From an uncultured Porphyromonadaceae bacterium (GTDB lineage: Bacteria > Bacteroidota > Bacteroidia > Bacteroidales > Muribaculaceae), in assembly GCA_947176755.1 (NCBI GenBank), contig CAMWRW010000008.1, forward strand, positions 1-48,910: 48,910 nt of DNA, written 5' to 3'. The notes beneath the pieces are model-generated. The model made no database searches and was not told the origin of the DNA. It saw only the letters and a program-made list of their open reading frames with translations. Shown in pieces: positions 39,533-47,959 of the stretch. The first letter of the stretch is position 1. Each line of letters begins with the position of its first letter. The position numbers and the translations under genes were made by a program.

Positions 39533-40582
39533 ATGAAGAATATACTTAATCCTAAGAAAGTGGACGAGTTTCGAAAATTGATCGAAAAATCGTCCCGAAT
39601 TGTCATAACCTGTCACATGCGTCCCGATGGAGATGCTATTGGTAGTTCGCTTGGATTATGCGGCGTGCTTCGTGCCTTGGGCAAGGAGGCGTCCGTAGTC
39701 GTGCCGGATCGCGCTCCTCGTTCCCTATCCTTTCTTCCCGGAATTAAAGAAATCGCAGTTTATACTCAACATGATCCTTATTGCGCAAGATTGATTTCCG
39801 ACGCTGATTTAATCATAATGTGTGATTTTAATTCGCATTATCGACAGGGAGAACTGGCTCCGCTTGTCGAATACGCGGATTGTAAGCGAATTCTCATTGA
39901 TCATCATCAGGAACCCGATGTGAAGTGCGATTTGTCGTTCTCTTTCTCGGAAATGTCCTCCACTTGTGAACTCGTATTTCGAATAATTGCGGCTTGCGGA
40001 TGGTATCAGTTTGTCGATTATGCCTCGTCAATGGCGCTTCTCACCGGTCTAATTACGGATACTCAAAATTTTACTGTCAACTGCAACGACCCCGAAATTT
40101 ATGAGATAATGATGCGTCTCCTTGAAAAAGGGGCTGATAAGAACCGGATTGTCGATGAAGCAATCAAGGCCTCCAGCCTTTCAGCGTTGAAATTGTCAAG
40201 TTTTGCAATCTTGGAACGTCTCGAAGTGCTGAGAGAACACAGATGTGCAGTTATCACTCTGTCAAAAAAGGATCTTGACGAGTTTGATTATGAAAAGGGC
40301 GACACCGAGGGACTGGTCAATGTTCCATTGCGCATAAGAGGCATTGTAAGTTCTATTTTTCTTCGTGAAGACCCTGATTGCATTAAAGTGTCATGCAGAA
40401 GTAAGTTCGATTACCCCGTTTCTCAGATCTGCAAGGATCTGTTCAACGGAGGAGGTCATCTCATGGCGGCGGGTGGAGAATTTAAAGGTACGCTCGAGGA
40501 ATGTCGTCAGATTCTTCTTGAACATATCGGCGACTATGATAGATATTTGCCTCAGAAACTCGATAAACTTGAGATAAAATGA
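39533..40582 (+). CDS. nrnA: DHH-family phosphoesterase, NrnA-like oligoribonuclease/pAp phosphatase
   Basis: The 349-aa product has the DHH domain motifs VITCHMRPDGDAIGSS (residues 24-39), MCDFNS and the DHH triad LIDHHQEPD near residue 122, with LITDTQNF as the fourth. The C-terminal DHHA1 domain ends with NGGGHLMAAGGEF. Relatives degrade nano-RNAs and dephosphorylate 3'-phosphoadenosine 5'-phosphate; some act on cyclic dinucleotide products. It overlaps the DUF4827 gene by 4 nt, so the operon continues into glmM and sppA. The long leader upstream suggests post-transcriptional control. Confidence 0.9.
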   Translation: MKNILNPKKVDEFRKLIEKSSRIVITCHMRPDGDAIGSSLGLCGVLRALGKEASVVVPDRAPRSLSFLPGIKEIAVYTQHDPYCARLISDADLIIMCDFNSHYRQGELAPLVEYADCKRILIDHHQEPDVKCDLSFSFSEMSSTCELVFRIIAACGWYQFVDYASSMALLTGLITDTQNFTVNCNDPEIYEIMMRLLEKGADKNRIVDEAIKASSLSALKLSSFAILERLEVLREHRCAVITLSKKDLDEFDYEKGDTEGLVNVPLRIRGIVSSIFLREDPDCIKVSCRSKFDYPVSQICKDLFNGGGHLMAAGGEFKGTLEECRQILLEHIGDYDRYLPQKLDKLEIK

Positions 40583-41181
40583 ATTTGAAAATATGTAAGT
40601 CCTTGGGGAAATCCCTGCTAATTTTTTGTGGCTTTGCGGCCGGCATTTCGTTACAATCCTGTGACGACAATAAAAGTTATGCAGAGCTTCTTGAGGCCGA
40701 AACTAAAGCTGTCAACTGGTATCTCTCTAATTTCTCAGTTGTCGCTCAGATTCCTGAGAATAATGAGTTCATTTGCGGAGAGGATGCCCCCTTCTATAAG
40801 ATGAACGGCGACGGAACGGTTTACATGAGAGTTATAAATCCCGGAAGTGAATCTTCACGCCCCCAAAAAGGTGAGACGGTCTATTTCCTTTTCATGCGCG
40901 CAAACATCAACACGATGTATGACAGTCGTTCTCTTACCGGCTCCTGGAGTGGAAATGCTGAGGATATGAATTCCTCCGTGAATGGAACGAATTTTGTATA
41001 TGGCAACACAGTTTTGCCATCTACCACTCAATATGGCACCGGGTTGCAACTCCCTCTTGATTATCTTGGATATGACTGTGAGGTCGATATCGTTATCAAA
41101 TCTACGGAGGGCTTCTCTGCGGATATCAGCAACTGTGTTCCTTATGTTTATAATATCCGTTATTTTAAGGCGGAATATTAA
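40579..41181 (+). CDS. DUF4827 lipoprotein
   Basis: The 200-aa product has a lipoprotein signal ending ISLQSC, with Cys28 as the lipidated residue, followed by DDNK. The mature part (YAELLEAETKAVNWYLSNF and later VPYVYNIRYFKAEY) matches the Bacteroidales-restricted DUF4827 family. The C-terminal half, with LPLDYLGYDCEVDIVIKS, resembles an FKBP-type fold. Its function is unknown. It sits between nrnA (4-nt overlap) and glmM (54-nt gap), an arrangement I recall as common in Bacteroides, which hints at an envelope role. Confidence 0.82.
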   Translation: MNLKICKSLGKSLLIFCGFAAGISLQSCDDNKSYAELLEAETKAVNWYLSNFSVVAQIPENNEFICGEDAPFYKMNGDGTVYMRVINPGSESSRPQKGETVYFLFMRANINTMYDSRSLTGSWSGNAEDMNSSVNGTNFVYGNTVLPSTTQYGTGLQLPLDYLGYDCEVDIVIKSTEGFSADISNCVPYVYNIRYFKAEY

Positions 41182-41235
41182 GACGGAACATATTTCCAGA
41201 CAGTATCTACTATTAACGAACACTAAGAATTAACT

Positions 41236-42621
41236 ATGGCATTGATAAAATCAATTTCCGGAATCCGAGGGACTATTGGCGGTCCGGAAGGGGATGGCCT
41301 CAGCGGAACTGATATCGTCCGCTTCACGGCTGCCTATGCAGCTTTCATTCGAAAGTCCTATAAAGGATCTTCAAATTCGATAGTTGTCGGACGCGACGCC
41401 CGGTTATCCGGGAAGATGGTGGAACACCTTGTGGTAGGCACTTTGATGTCGATGGGTTTTGATGTAATAAATATTGGCCTCGCCTCCACTCCGACAACAG
41501 AGATTGCCGTGACCGGAGAAAATGCTTGCGGCGGTATTATAATCACGGCCAGTCACAACCCGGTGCAGTGGAACGCACTTAAACTTCTCAATCATAACGG
41601 AGAGTTCCTCTCTGATTTAGAAGGAAAGGAAGTTATCGAAATCGCTGAAAATGCATCTTATTCTTTTGCCGAGGTCTTTGAAATCGGTAAGGAATATAAA
41701 AATCAGACATGGGGCATTCGCCATATTGAGGCTGTAAAGGGGCTTGCCCTGGTTGACGCAGAGGCTATAGCTGCCGCTGATTTCACGGTAGCTGTCGATG
41801 GCATCAACTCAGTCGGAGGCGTTATAATTCCCCAATTGCTTAGAGCTCTCGGTGTAAAGAATATTATTGAGCTTAATTGCGAAGCCACCGGAAGATTCGC
41901 CCACACTCCCGAACCTATTCCCGAGAATCTTACATCCATTGCCGCCGTGGTAAAGGAAAGCGGAGCGAATGTTGGAATCGTGGTTGATCCTGATGTCGAC
42001 CGTCTCGCTATAGTGATGGAAAATGGCGAGATGTTTGTTGAAGAAAATACGCTTATCGCAATAGCGGATTTTGTCCTTGACCGCACTCCCGGCTCCACTG
42101 TATCCAATCTGTCGAGCTCGCGTGGTCTTAAAGATGTGACGGAAAATCATAATTGCTCATATTTCGCAGCTGCCGTCGGAGAGGTGAACGTTGTCACCAA
42201 GATGAAGGAAGTCAATGCCGTTATCGGAGGAGAGGGTAATGGTGGAGTGATTTACCCCGCTCTCCATTATGGTCGTGATGCACTTGTGGGCGTTGCTCTT
42301 TTCCTTACGTTGATGGCTAAATCCGGAAAGAGCGTTTCAGATATAAGACGCGGACTCCCTCAGTACGCTATCGCTAAGAATAAAATTGAACTCGACCCGT
42401 CAATCAATGTCGATGCGATTCTCTCGGCTATGAAAAATAAATTTGCCGACGAGAAAATTACTGATATTGATGGCGTAAAAATTGACTTCGCCGATAGTTG
42501 GGTCCATCTTCGTAAATCAAACACCGAGCCGATAATTCGCATTTACAGCGAGGCCGAAACAATGGAGGAGGCGGAGAGACTCGCTGAATCCATTAAAAAA
42601 ATAATTTCTGAAGAGTGTTGA
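41236..42621 (+). CDS. glmM: Phosphoglucosamine mutase
   Basis: The 461-aa alpha-D-phosphohexomutase has the phosphoserine loop TASHNPVQWN, with Ser106 as the phosphorylated residue. The metal-binding DPDVDRLAIV is near residue 252, the sugar-binding GGEGNGGV near 333, and the phosphate-binding RKSNTEPIIRIYSEA near 417. It converts glucosamine 6-phosphate to glucosamine 1-phosphate for peptidoglycan and lipid A. A phosphomannomutase/phosphoglucomutase role cannot be excluded by motif alone, since Bacteroidetes members of this branch are often annotated either way. sppA starts 3 nt downstream. Confidence 0.85.
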   Translation: MALIKSISGIRGTIGGPEGDGLSGTDIVRFTAAYAAFIRKSYKGSSNSIVVGRDARLSGKMVEHLVVGTLMSMGFDVINIGLASTPTTEIAVTGENACGGIIITASHNPVQWNALKLLNHNGEFLSDLEGKEVIEIAENASYSFAEVFEIGKEYKNQTWGIRHIEAVKGLALVDAEAIAAADFTVAVDGINSVGGVIIPQLLRALGVKNIIELNCEATGRFAHTPEPIPENLTSIAAVVKESGANVGIVVDPDVDRLAIVMENGEMFVEENTLIAIADFVLDRTPGSTVSNLSSSRGLKDVTENHNCSYFAAAVGEVNVVTKMKEVNAVIGGEGNGGVIYPALHYGRDALVGVALFLTLMAKSGKSVSDIRRGLPQYAIAKNKIELDPSINVDAILSAMKNKFADEKITDIDGVKIDFADSWVHLRKSNTEPIIRIYSEAETMEEAERLAESIKKIISEEC

Positions 42622-42624
42622 TTT

Positions 42625-44412
42625 ATGCTTAAGAAATTTTTCATTAATACACTCTCCTCATTTGTCGGAGCATGGATCGCACTTCTTCTTGTCGGAGTTG
42701 TGGGGTGCATAGTATTGTTCGGTTTTATCGGGCGTTTGGCTCTGTCGCAGAATCCTGAACAAGTGAAATCGCGAAGTGTACTGAAGATTGAACTTGCAGG
42801 CCCGATTGAGGAATACCGTATGGAGGAGCGTCCTGATCCTCGAGATATCATCACAGGGAATTTTTCGTCTGTCCAGACCCTCGATGTCCTCATTGAGGGG
42901 ATACGTCTGGCAGCAGATAATGACAATATCGCCGCCATCTATCTTGATTGCGGAAATGTCCAGGCTGCCCCCGCTACATTGAATGCCTTGCGTGAGGCAA
43001 TCTCCGATTTCCGAAAATCAGGAAAGAAGGTTCTGGCTTATGGCGATGAGCTTTCAATGGGGGCTTATTTCGTTGCCTCAGCGGCCGACAGTGTCTTTCT
43101 TAATCCCGGTGGGTCGATTTCTCTTTCCGGACTTGGATCGACTTCTATGTATATGAAAGATCTCTTTGATAAACTGGGAATTGAATTCCAGGTCGTAAAG
43201 GTAGGTTCTTTCAAATCTGCAGTCGAACCTTATATCATGCAGGAAATGAGCGCTCCGGCGCGTGCCCAACTGGATACGCTCTATACCAACATGTGGGGCT
43301 ATATTCGCGATAATATTGCCAAATCCAGAAAGGGAGTTACTGCGAACGGGATTGATTCCCTTATAAATATTAAAAATATCTCTTTTGCTCCGACCAGTCT
43401 TGCAAAGAAGAGTGGCCTCGTTGACAATCTTATATATGGGCGGAATATGAAATCCCGTCTGGCGTCTCTTGTTGGTGCTGAAGAAGATAAACTTAATTTT
43501 GTCAGTCCGTCGACTTTGGTCAATCAGACCGATTGGGCAAACTCCTTTTCCGGGAAAGACCGTATTGCTGTTCTTTATGCTGTCGGTGAGATTGCTGACG
43601 GTTCGGATCGTGGCATCAATTATGAAAATCTCGTTCCTTTGATTGTCAAACTTGCTGACGATAAGGATGTCAAAGGAATGGTGCTTCGAGTTAATTCTCC
43701 CGGTGGTTCGGCCTTTGGTAGCGAACAGATTGGAGAGGCACTTGATTATTTTAGGTCAAAAGGCAAACCTCTCGCTGTTTCCATGGGAGACTATGCAGCT
43801 TCCGGAGGATACTGGATTTCAAGTTGCGCAGATATAATATATGCCGACCCCCTGACAATTACCGGTTCTATCGGTATTTTTGGACTGATTCCCAACTTCA
43901 GCGGAACAATGAACAAACTAGGGGTATCTCCTCAGACAGTCGCCACTAATCCTTCTGCAAATTTTCCTACCGGCATCCGTCCGATGGACGCTCGCCAGCT
44001 TGAGGTAATGCAGGCGTATGTAGATAGGGGATACGAACAGTTTGTTAGCCGTGTTGCAAAAGGAAGACGCAAATCTGTAGAGGCAATCAAGCGGATCGGT
44101 GAAGGTCGAGTATGGGATGCGATGATGGCTCAACGCATCGGTCTGGTCGACAGTCTCGGCTCTATGTCGAAGGCAATTGAGTGGACAGCTCGCAAGGCGG
44201 GAATAAGCAACAAATATAATCTCGGCGCTTATCCTCAGTTTTCTCCGGGTATCTGGAGTTTTATTTCCGAAAATGGTCTGGCAGATGGGTTGGTTTCATC
44301 TTTTGATGAGGATTACTTCAGAAAATTTGTCTCCGAATATGTTAAGACAATTCTTGCCCGAAAACCGATTCAGGCCAGAATGCCCGAAATTTCCGTTGGT
44401 TTCGGACTGTGA
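42625..44412 (+). CDS. sppA: Signal peptide peptidase SppA, 67-kDa type
   Basis: The 595-aa inner-membrane serine protease has an N-terminal membrane anchor (residues 7-37). Two tandem S49/ClpP-like domains follow. The catalytic dyad is Lys197 in VGSFKSAVEPY (N-terminal domain) and Ser393 in GDYAASGGYW (C-terminal domain), spaced as in E. coli SppA. VNSPGGSAFGSEQI forms the oxyanion strand. It degrades cleaved signal peptides in the membrane. It starts 3 nt after glmM and is followed by a hairpin. Confidence 0.95.
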   Translation: MLKKFFINTLSSFVGAWIALLLVGVVGCIVLFGFIGRLALSQNPEQVKSRSVLKIELAGPIEEYRMEERPDPRDIITGNFSSVQTLDVLIEGIRLAADNDNIAAIYLDCGNVQAAPATLNALREAISDFRKSGKKVLAYGDELSMGAYFVASAADSVFLNPGGSISLSGLGSTSMYMKDLFDKLGIEFQVVKVGSFKSAVEPYIMQEMSAPARAQLDTLYTNMWGYIRDNIAKSRKGVTANGIDSLINIKNISFAPTSLAKKSGLVDNLIYGRNMKSRLASLVGAEEDKLNFVSPSTLVNQTDWANSFSGKDRIAVLYAVGEIADGSDRGINYENLVPLIVKLADDKDVKGMVLRVNSPGGSAFGSEQIGEALDYFRSKGKPLAVSMGDYAASGGYWISSCADIIYADPLTITGSIGIFGLIPNFSGTMNKLGVSPQTVATNPSANFPTGIRPMDARQLEVMQAYVDRGYEQFVSRVAKGRRKSVEAIKRIGEGRVWDAMMAQRIGLVDSLGSMSKAIEWTARKAGISNKYNLGAYPQFSPGIWSFISENGLADGLVSSFDEDYFRKFVSEYVKTILARKPIQARMPEISVGFGL

Positions 44413-44417
44413 TATTA

Positions 44418-44447
44418 GCATGAAGGTCTCTGAACCGACCTTCGTGC
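44418..44447 (+). terminator. Hairpin after sppA, probable terminator
   Basis: GCATGAAGGTC (44418-44428) pairs with GACCTTCGTGC (44437-44447), 11 bp with one wobble pair and an 8-nt loop, 5 nt after the stop codon. It lacks a T run. The remaining sequence to lpxK (44448-44523) shows no clear promoter. Confidence 0.55.
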
Positions 44448-44523
44448 ACCATTTGTTATCAGCGATCTCGTGGATTGAATGATTTGCGGGAAAGCGCATA
44501 ATGACGCATTAATATGAATTAAG

Positions 44524-45621
44524 ATGAGCTCCTCGAAGCATAAATATTTGCCATACATACTGAAGCCATTGTCCTGGATCTATGGCGCCGTGACCGACAT
44601 CAGGAACTTGTTGTTTAATCGCAACATACTTCCTCAAGAAGAATACGACGTGCCGGTGGTCAGTGTGGGCAATCTGTCAGTGGGCGGTACCGGCAAGACT
44701 CCTCATGTCGAATATATCGTCGGTATGCTTGCTATGAGGTACAATATCGCTGTGCTCTCCCGGGGGTATAAAAGGAAAACTCGCGGATTCCTATTGGCAA
44801 ATTCCAATAGTACGCCTGACAGCATCGGTGATGAGCCGCTCCAGATTTTCAATAAATATGGCCATAAGGTTAAGGTTGCGGTTTGTGAAGACCGTCGTAA
44901 GGGTATTCGCGAACTTATCAAACTTTATCCTGAGATTCAACTTATAATTCTTGACGATGCATTTCAGCATAGGTATGTCAAACCGAAAGTATCTATTGTA
45001 TTGATGGATTACAGTCGCCCGGTTTATGAGGATCATCTTCTTCCACTCGGCCGGCTTAGGGAAAAAGCTCATAATATCAGCAGGGCCGACATGGTCATTG
45101 TTACTAAATGCCCGGAAGACCTTTCTCCTCTATCATATCGGCTTCTTTCAAAGAAACTTGATCTGATGCCTTACCAGCAACTCTACTTCTCTACATATAC
45201 CAACGGAGGTTTGCTTCCGGTCTTCCCCGATGATGAACCTTATAATGTCAATTTGGATTCGCTCGGATCTCCGGACACTGTTCTGCTCCTTACCGGGATT
45301 GCTAATCCGCGTGGTTTTGTAAGGCATTTCAGAAATTATCCGTTCAGAAAGGTTGTCAGTCATTTCCCTGATCATCACGATTTCTCCAGGGACGACCTCA
45401 AACATCTGCTTGATAAATTCAATAATCTCACGGGAGAACGAAAATTAATCATAACCACGGAGAAGGATGCCGTCAGGCTGGCTCATAATCCCTATTTCCC
45501 CGATCAGCTGAAGCGTATCACTTATTATCTGCCGATCGGAGTCAAGTTCGTACCCGGTCTCGGTAAGGATGATTTTATCGGGGATTTGGAATCTGCTATC
45601 AACGCAACCCGTCTTCCCTGA
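44524..45621 (+). CDS. lpxK: Tetraacyldisaccharide 4'-kinase (lipid A biosynthesis)
   Basis: The 365-aa product phosphorylates the 4' position of the lipid A disaccharide precursor at the inner membrane. The P-loop is VGNLSVGGTGKTPHVEY (residues 48-64). LSRGYKRKTRGF, GDEPLQIF and the DDAFQHRYVKP motif are family signatures, and ITTEKDAVR lies near residue 316. The N-terminal hydrophobic helix (LSWIYGAVTDIRNLLF) anchors it. It shows that this organism makes a 4'-phosphorylated lipid A intermediate. Confidence 0.94.
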   Translation: MSSSKHKYLPYILKPLSWIYGAVTDIRNLLFNRNILPQEEYDVPVVSVGNLSVGGTGKTPHVEYIVGMLAMRYNIAVLSRGYKRKTRGFLLANSNSTPDSIGDEPLQIFNKYGHKVKVAVCEDRRKGIRELIKLYPEIQLIILDDAFQHRYVKPKVSIVLMDYSRPVYEDHLLPLGRLREKAHNISRADMVIVTKCPEDLSPLSYRLLSKKLDLMPYQQLYFSTYTNGGLLPVFPDDEPYNVNLDSLGSPDTVLLLTGIANPRGFVRHFRNYPFRKVVSHFPDHHDFSRDDLKHLLDKFNNLTGERKLIITTEKDAVRLAHNPYFPDQLKRITYYLPIGVKFVPGLGKDDFIGDLESAINATRLP

Positions 45622-45674
45622 GGCAGCTTTTGAGCCTTGAAAATTTTAAAATATTGAACCTAAACAGAAATAAC

Positions 45675-46499
45675 ATGGAAAAGACGTATCTTGAAAAAAT
45701 TAACGAAACGGCAGCATACATAAAGAATACTGTCGGCGAAACTCCTGTCATCGGAATCATCCTTGGCACGGGCCTTGGCGATCTCGTGTCTCATATAAAC
45801 ATTTCAAAAGAGCTTTCTTATGAAACTATCCCCAACTTCCCCGTTTCAACGGTGGAAGGTCATTCGGGTAAACTTATATTTGGTTACCTGGGTGGAAAAT
45901 ACATAATGGCTATGCAGGGACGTTTCCATTATTACGAAGGCTATGATATGAAAGAGGTGACCTTCCCCGTGCGCGTGATGCAGGCTTTGGGCGTTAACAC
46001 TCTCTTTGTCAGCAATGCGGCCGGTGGCATGAATAAGGAATTTATGGTAGGTGATGTCATGGTAATTACCGATCATATCAACCTTTTCCCTGATAATCCT
46101 CTCCGAGGCAAAAACTATCCTGAACTCGGCACTCGCTTCCCGGCAATGACGGAGGCTTACTCTCTTGGCTTGATTCAAATGGCTGATGATATTGCCAAAG
46201 AGAATAATGTCAGATTGATGCATGGCGTTTATGTCGGAACCCAAGGACCCACTTTCGAGACGCCCGCAGAGTATGAATATATGCGTGTAATCGGAGGAGA
46301 TGCCGTCGGAATGAGCACTGTTCCGGAAGTCATTGTCGCAAACCATGCCGGAATGAATGTGTTTGGTGTGTCGGTTATCACTGACCTCGGTGGAAAAGAT
46401 ATTAAGGAAATTCCGACTCACGAGGAAGTGCAAAAGGCCGCCGTGAAGGCTCAGCCCGTGATGACAGGTCTTATCAAGGAAATGCTCGAACGTATTTAA
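45675..46499 (+). CDS. punA: Purine nucleoside phosphorylase (trimeric, PNP type)
   Basis: The product is 274 aa from the ATG at 45675; an in-frame TTG at 45630 adds unlike residues. It phosphorolyses inosine and guanosine to base and ribose 1-phosphate in purine salvage. Motifs seen are GIILGTGLGDL (phosphate), STVEGHSGKL, MQGRFHYYEGY, VSNAAGGMN, TQGPTFETPAEYEY and GGDAVGMSTVPEVI, all of the low-molecular-weight homotrimeric class. It follows lpxK after 53 nt and ends with a strong hairpin. Confidence 0.94.
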   Translation: MEKTYLEKINETAAYIKNTVGETPVIGIILGTGLGDLVSHINISKELSYETIPNFPVSTVEGHSGKLIFGYLGGKYIMAMQGRFHYYEGYDMKEVTFPVRVMQALGVNTLFVSNAAGGMNKEFMVGDVMVITDHINLFPDNPLRGKNYPELGTRFPAMTEAYSLGLIQMADDIAKENNVRLMHGVYVGTQGPTFETPAEYEYMRVIGGDAVGMSTVPEVIVANHAGMNVFGVSVITDLGGKDIKEIPTHEEVQKAAVKAQPVMTGLIKEMLERI

Positions 46500-46529
46500 T
46501 TATTTTGTAATTAGAGTGTTGTAATTTTT

Positions 46530-46555
46530 CAAATGCCGGGACAACCCGGCATTTG
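46530..46555 (+). terminator. Terminator after the purine nucleoside phosphorylase gene
   Basis: CAAATGCCGGG / CCCGGCATTTG form a perfect 11-bp stem with the loop ACAA, followed by ATATTTT. It lies 30 nt after the stop codon. Confidence 0.85.
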
Positions 46556-46665
46556 ATATTTTCGACCTTTAATCTGTTATATTATTTGAGGGACTTATTC
46601 CCCTCTTGATTACTTTGCCGCATTTTCCGGCATAGTGAGTCACTTCTTTATTTAACTCATCTAAT

Positions 46666-47832
46666 ATGGACAATACGCAACAGACTGAAATATCAGCTTT
46701 AGGAGAATTTGGATTGATTGACCGTCTTACAAAAGAATTCCCTTTGAGGAATCCTTCAAGCAAGCTTGGAGTGGGAGATGATGCTGCAATTCTGAATTTT
46801 GAAGGAAAGGAGACGCTCGTCACAACCGATCTTCTTCTTGAAGGAATTCATTTTGATTTGAGGTATGTCCCTCTCAAACACCTGGGGTATAAGGCAGCCG
46901 TAGTAAATTTCAGCGATATTTATGCCATGAATGGAACCCCAAGACAAATAACGGTCAGTCTCGGTGTCTCAAGCCGATTTACGGTCGAACATATCGACGA
47001 GCTTTATGCCGGTATCCGTCTTGCATGTGAGGTTTATGGTGTAGATCTTGTAGGTGGAGATACCTCTGCATCTGTCACTGGATTGGTAATAAGCATAACT
47101 TGTATTGGTGATGCTGAGCCTCAAGATATAGTGAGACGTTCAGGTGCGAAACCGACAGATCTTATCTGTGTCAGTGGCGACTTAGGAGCTGCTTACATGG
47201 GCTTACAGTTGCTTGAACGTGAAAACAGAGTGGCCGCACAGTCTCCGGAGGGATTCCAGCCGGATTTTGCAGGTAAGGAATATATCCTTGAACGCCAGCT
47301 CAAGCCGGAGGCCCGCAAAGATATAGTTGCGTTGCTTAAGAAAAATGGCATTAAACCGACTTCCATGATTGATGTCAGCGACGGATTGTCGTCTGAATTA
47401 CTGCATCTTTGCAAAAGCTCAGACGTCGGTGTGCGTGTTTATGAAGATCGGATTCCAATTGATTATCAGACTGCTATAATGGCCGAGGAACTCAACATGA
47501 ACCTCGTTATGACCGCCATGAATGGTGGTGAGGATTATGAGCTCCTTTTCACCGTACCGCTGTCGGAAAATGAAAAGATTGAAAAGATTAGGGGTATCAC
47601 GATGATTGGTTATGTCACAAAACCGGAATTGGGAGCTGCACTTGTGGCCCGCGATGGCGCCGAACTCCCGATTCAGGCCCAGGGTTGGAATGCTTTCCCG
47701 GCTCCGTCGGTGGCTGCACCTGAATCTCAAATCGAGGATGCCGTGATTGAAGAAGAATTGCCGGATTCGGAAAAATTGCGTGAAGAATCCGGTGAAAATT
47801 CGGAAAATCCGTCAAGTGAGAGTGGTAAATAA
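46666..47832 (+). CDS. thiL: Thiamine-monophosphate kinase with an acidic C-terminal tail
   Basis: The 388-aa ATP-dependent kinase makes thiamine diphosphate from thiamine monophosphate. Motifs seen are LGVGDDAAIL, TTDLLLEGIHFDL, NFSDIYAMNGTPRQI, VGGDTSAS, MIDVSDGLSSEL and NGGEDYELLFTV. The normal protein ends about residue 345 (PIQAQGWNAF). Here about 40 more residues follow, rich in Glu, Ser, Pro and Asn and likely disordered. No TPP riboswitch is seen in the 166-nt upstream gap, which holds the previous terminator and a small hairpin near 46588-46605. Confidence 0.93.
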   Translation: MDNTQQTEISALGEFGLIDRLTKEFPLRNPSSKLGVGDDAAILNFEGKETLVTTDLLLEGIHFDLRYVPLKHLGYKAAVVNFSDIYAMNGTPRQITVSLGVSSRFTVEHIDELYAGIRLACEVYGVDLVGGDTSASVTGLVISITCIGDAEPQDIVRRSGAKPTDLICVSGDLGAAYMGLQLLERENRVAAQSPEGFQPDFAGKEYILERQLKPEARKDIVALLKKNGIKPTSMIDVSDGLSSELLHLCKSSDVGVRVYEDRIPIDYQTAIMAEELNMNLVMTAMNGGEDYELLFTVPLSENEKIEKIRGITMIGYVTKPELGAALVARDGAELPIQAQGWNAFPAPSVAAPESQIEDAVIEEELPDSEKLREESGENSENPSSESGK

Positions 47833-47896
47833 GTATTGATAAAAGAGTTTAAAGATAATTAACAGAGGCATTGAACTCCGAATGGTGTGAAAATGC

Positions 47897-47904
47897 TATT
47901 TTTG
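47897..47904 (+). promoter_or_regulatory. Candidate -7 box of the moxR gene
   Basis: TATTTTTG matches TAnnTTTG, 55 nt before the moxR start. The nearest TTG lies 23 nt upstream, a longer spacer than usual. Confidence 0.45.
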
Positions 47905-47959
47905 CACAAAACGTAATCAGACTCTTTCAAGGAGTCATCATAAATCACATATTGCAAAA

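Noticed and set aside
46556-46665. TPP riboswitch before thiL
   Set aside because: The conserved CTGAGA and related TPP motifs are absent. Only a short hairpin and AT-rich DNA are seen.
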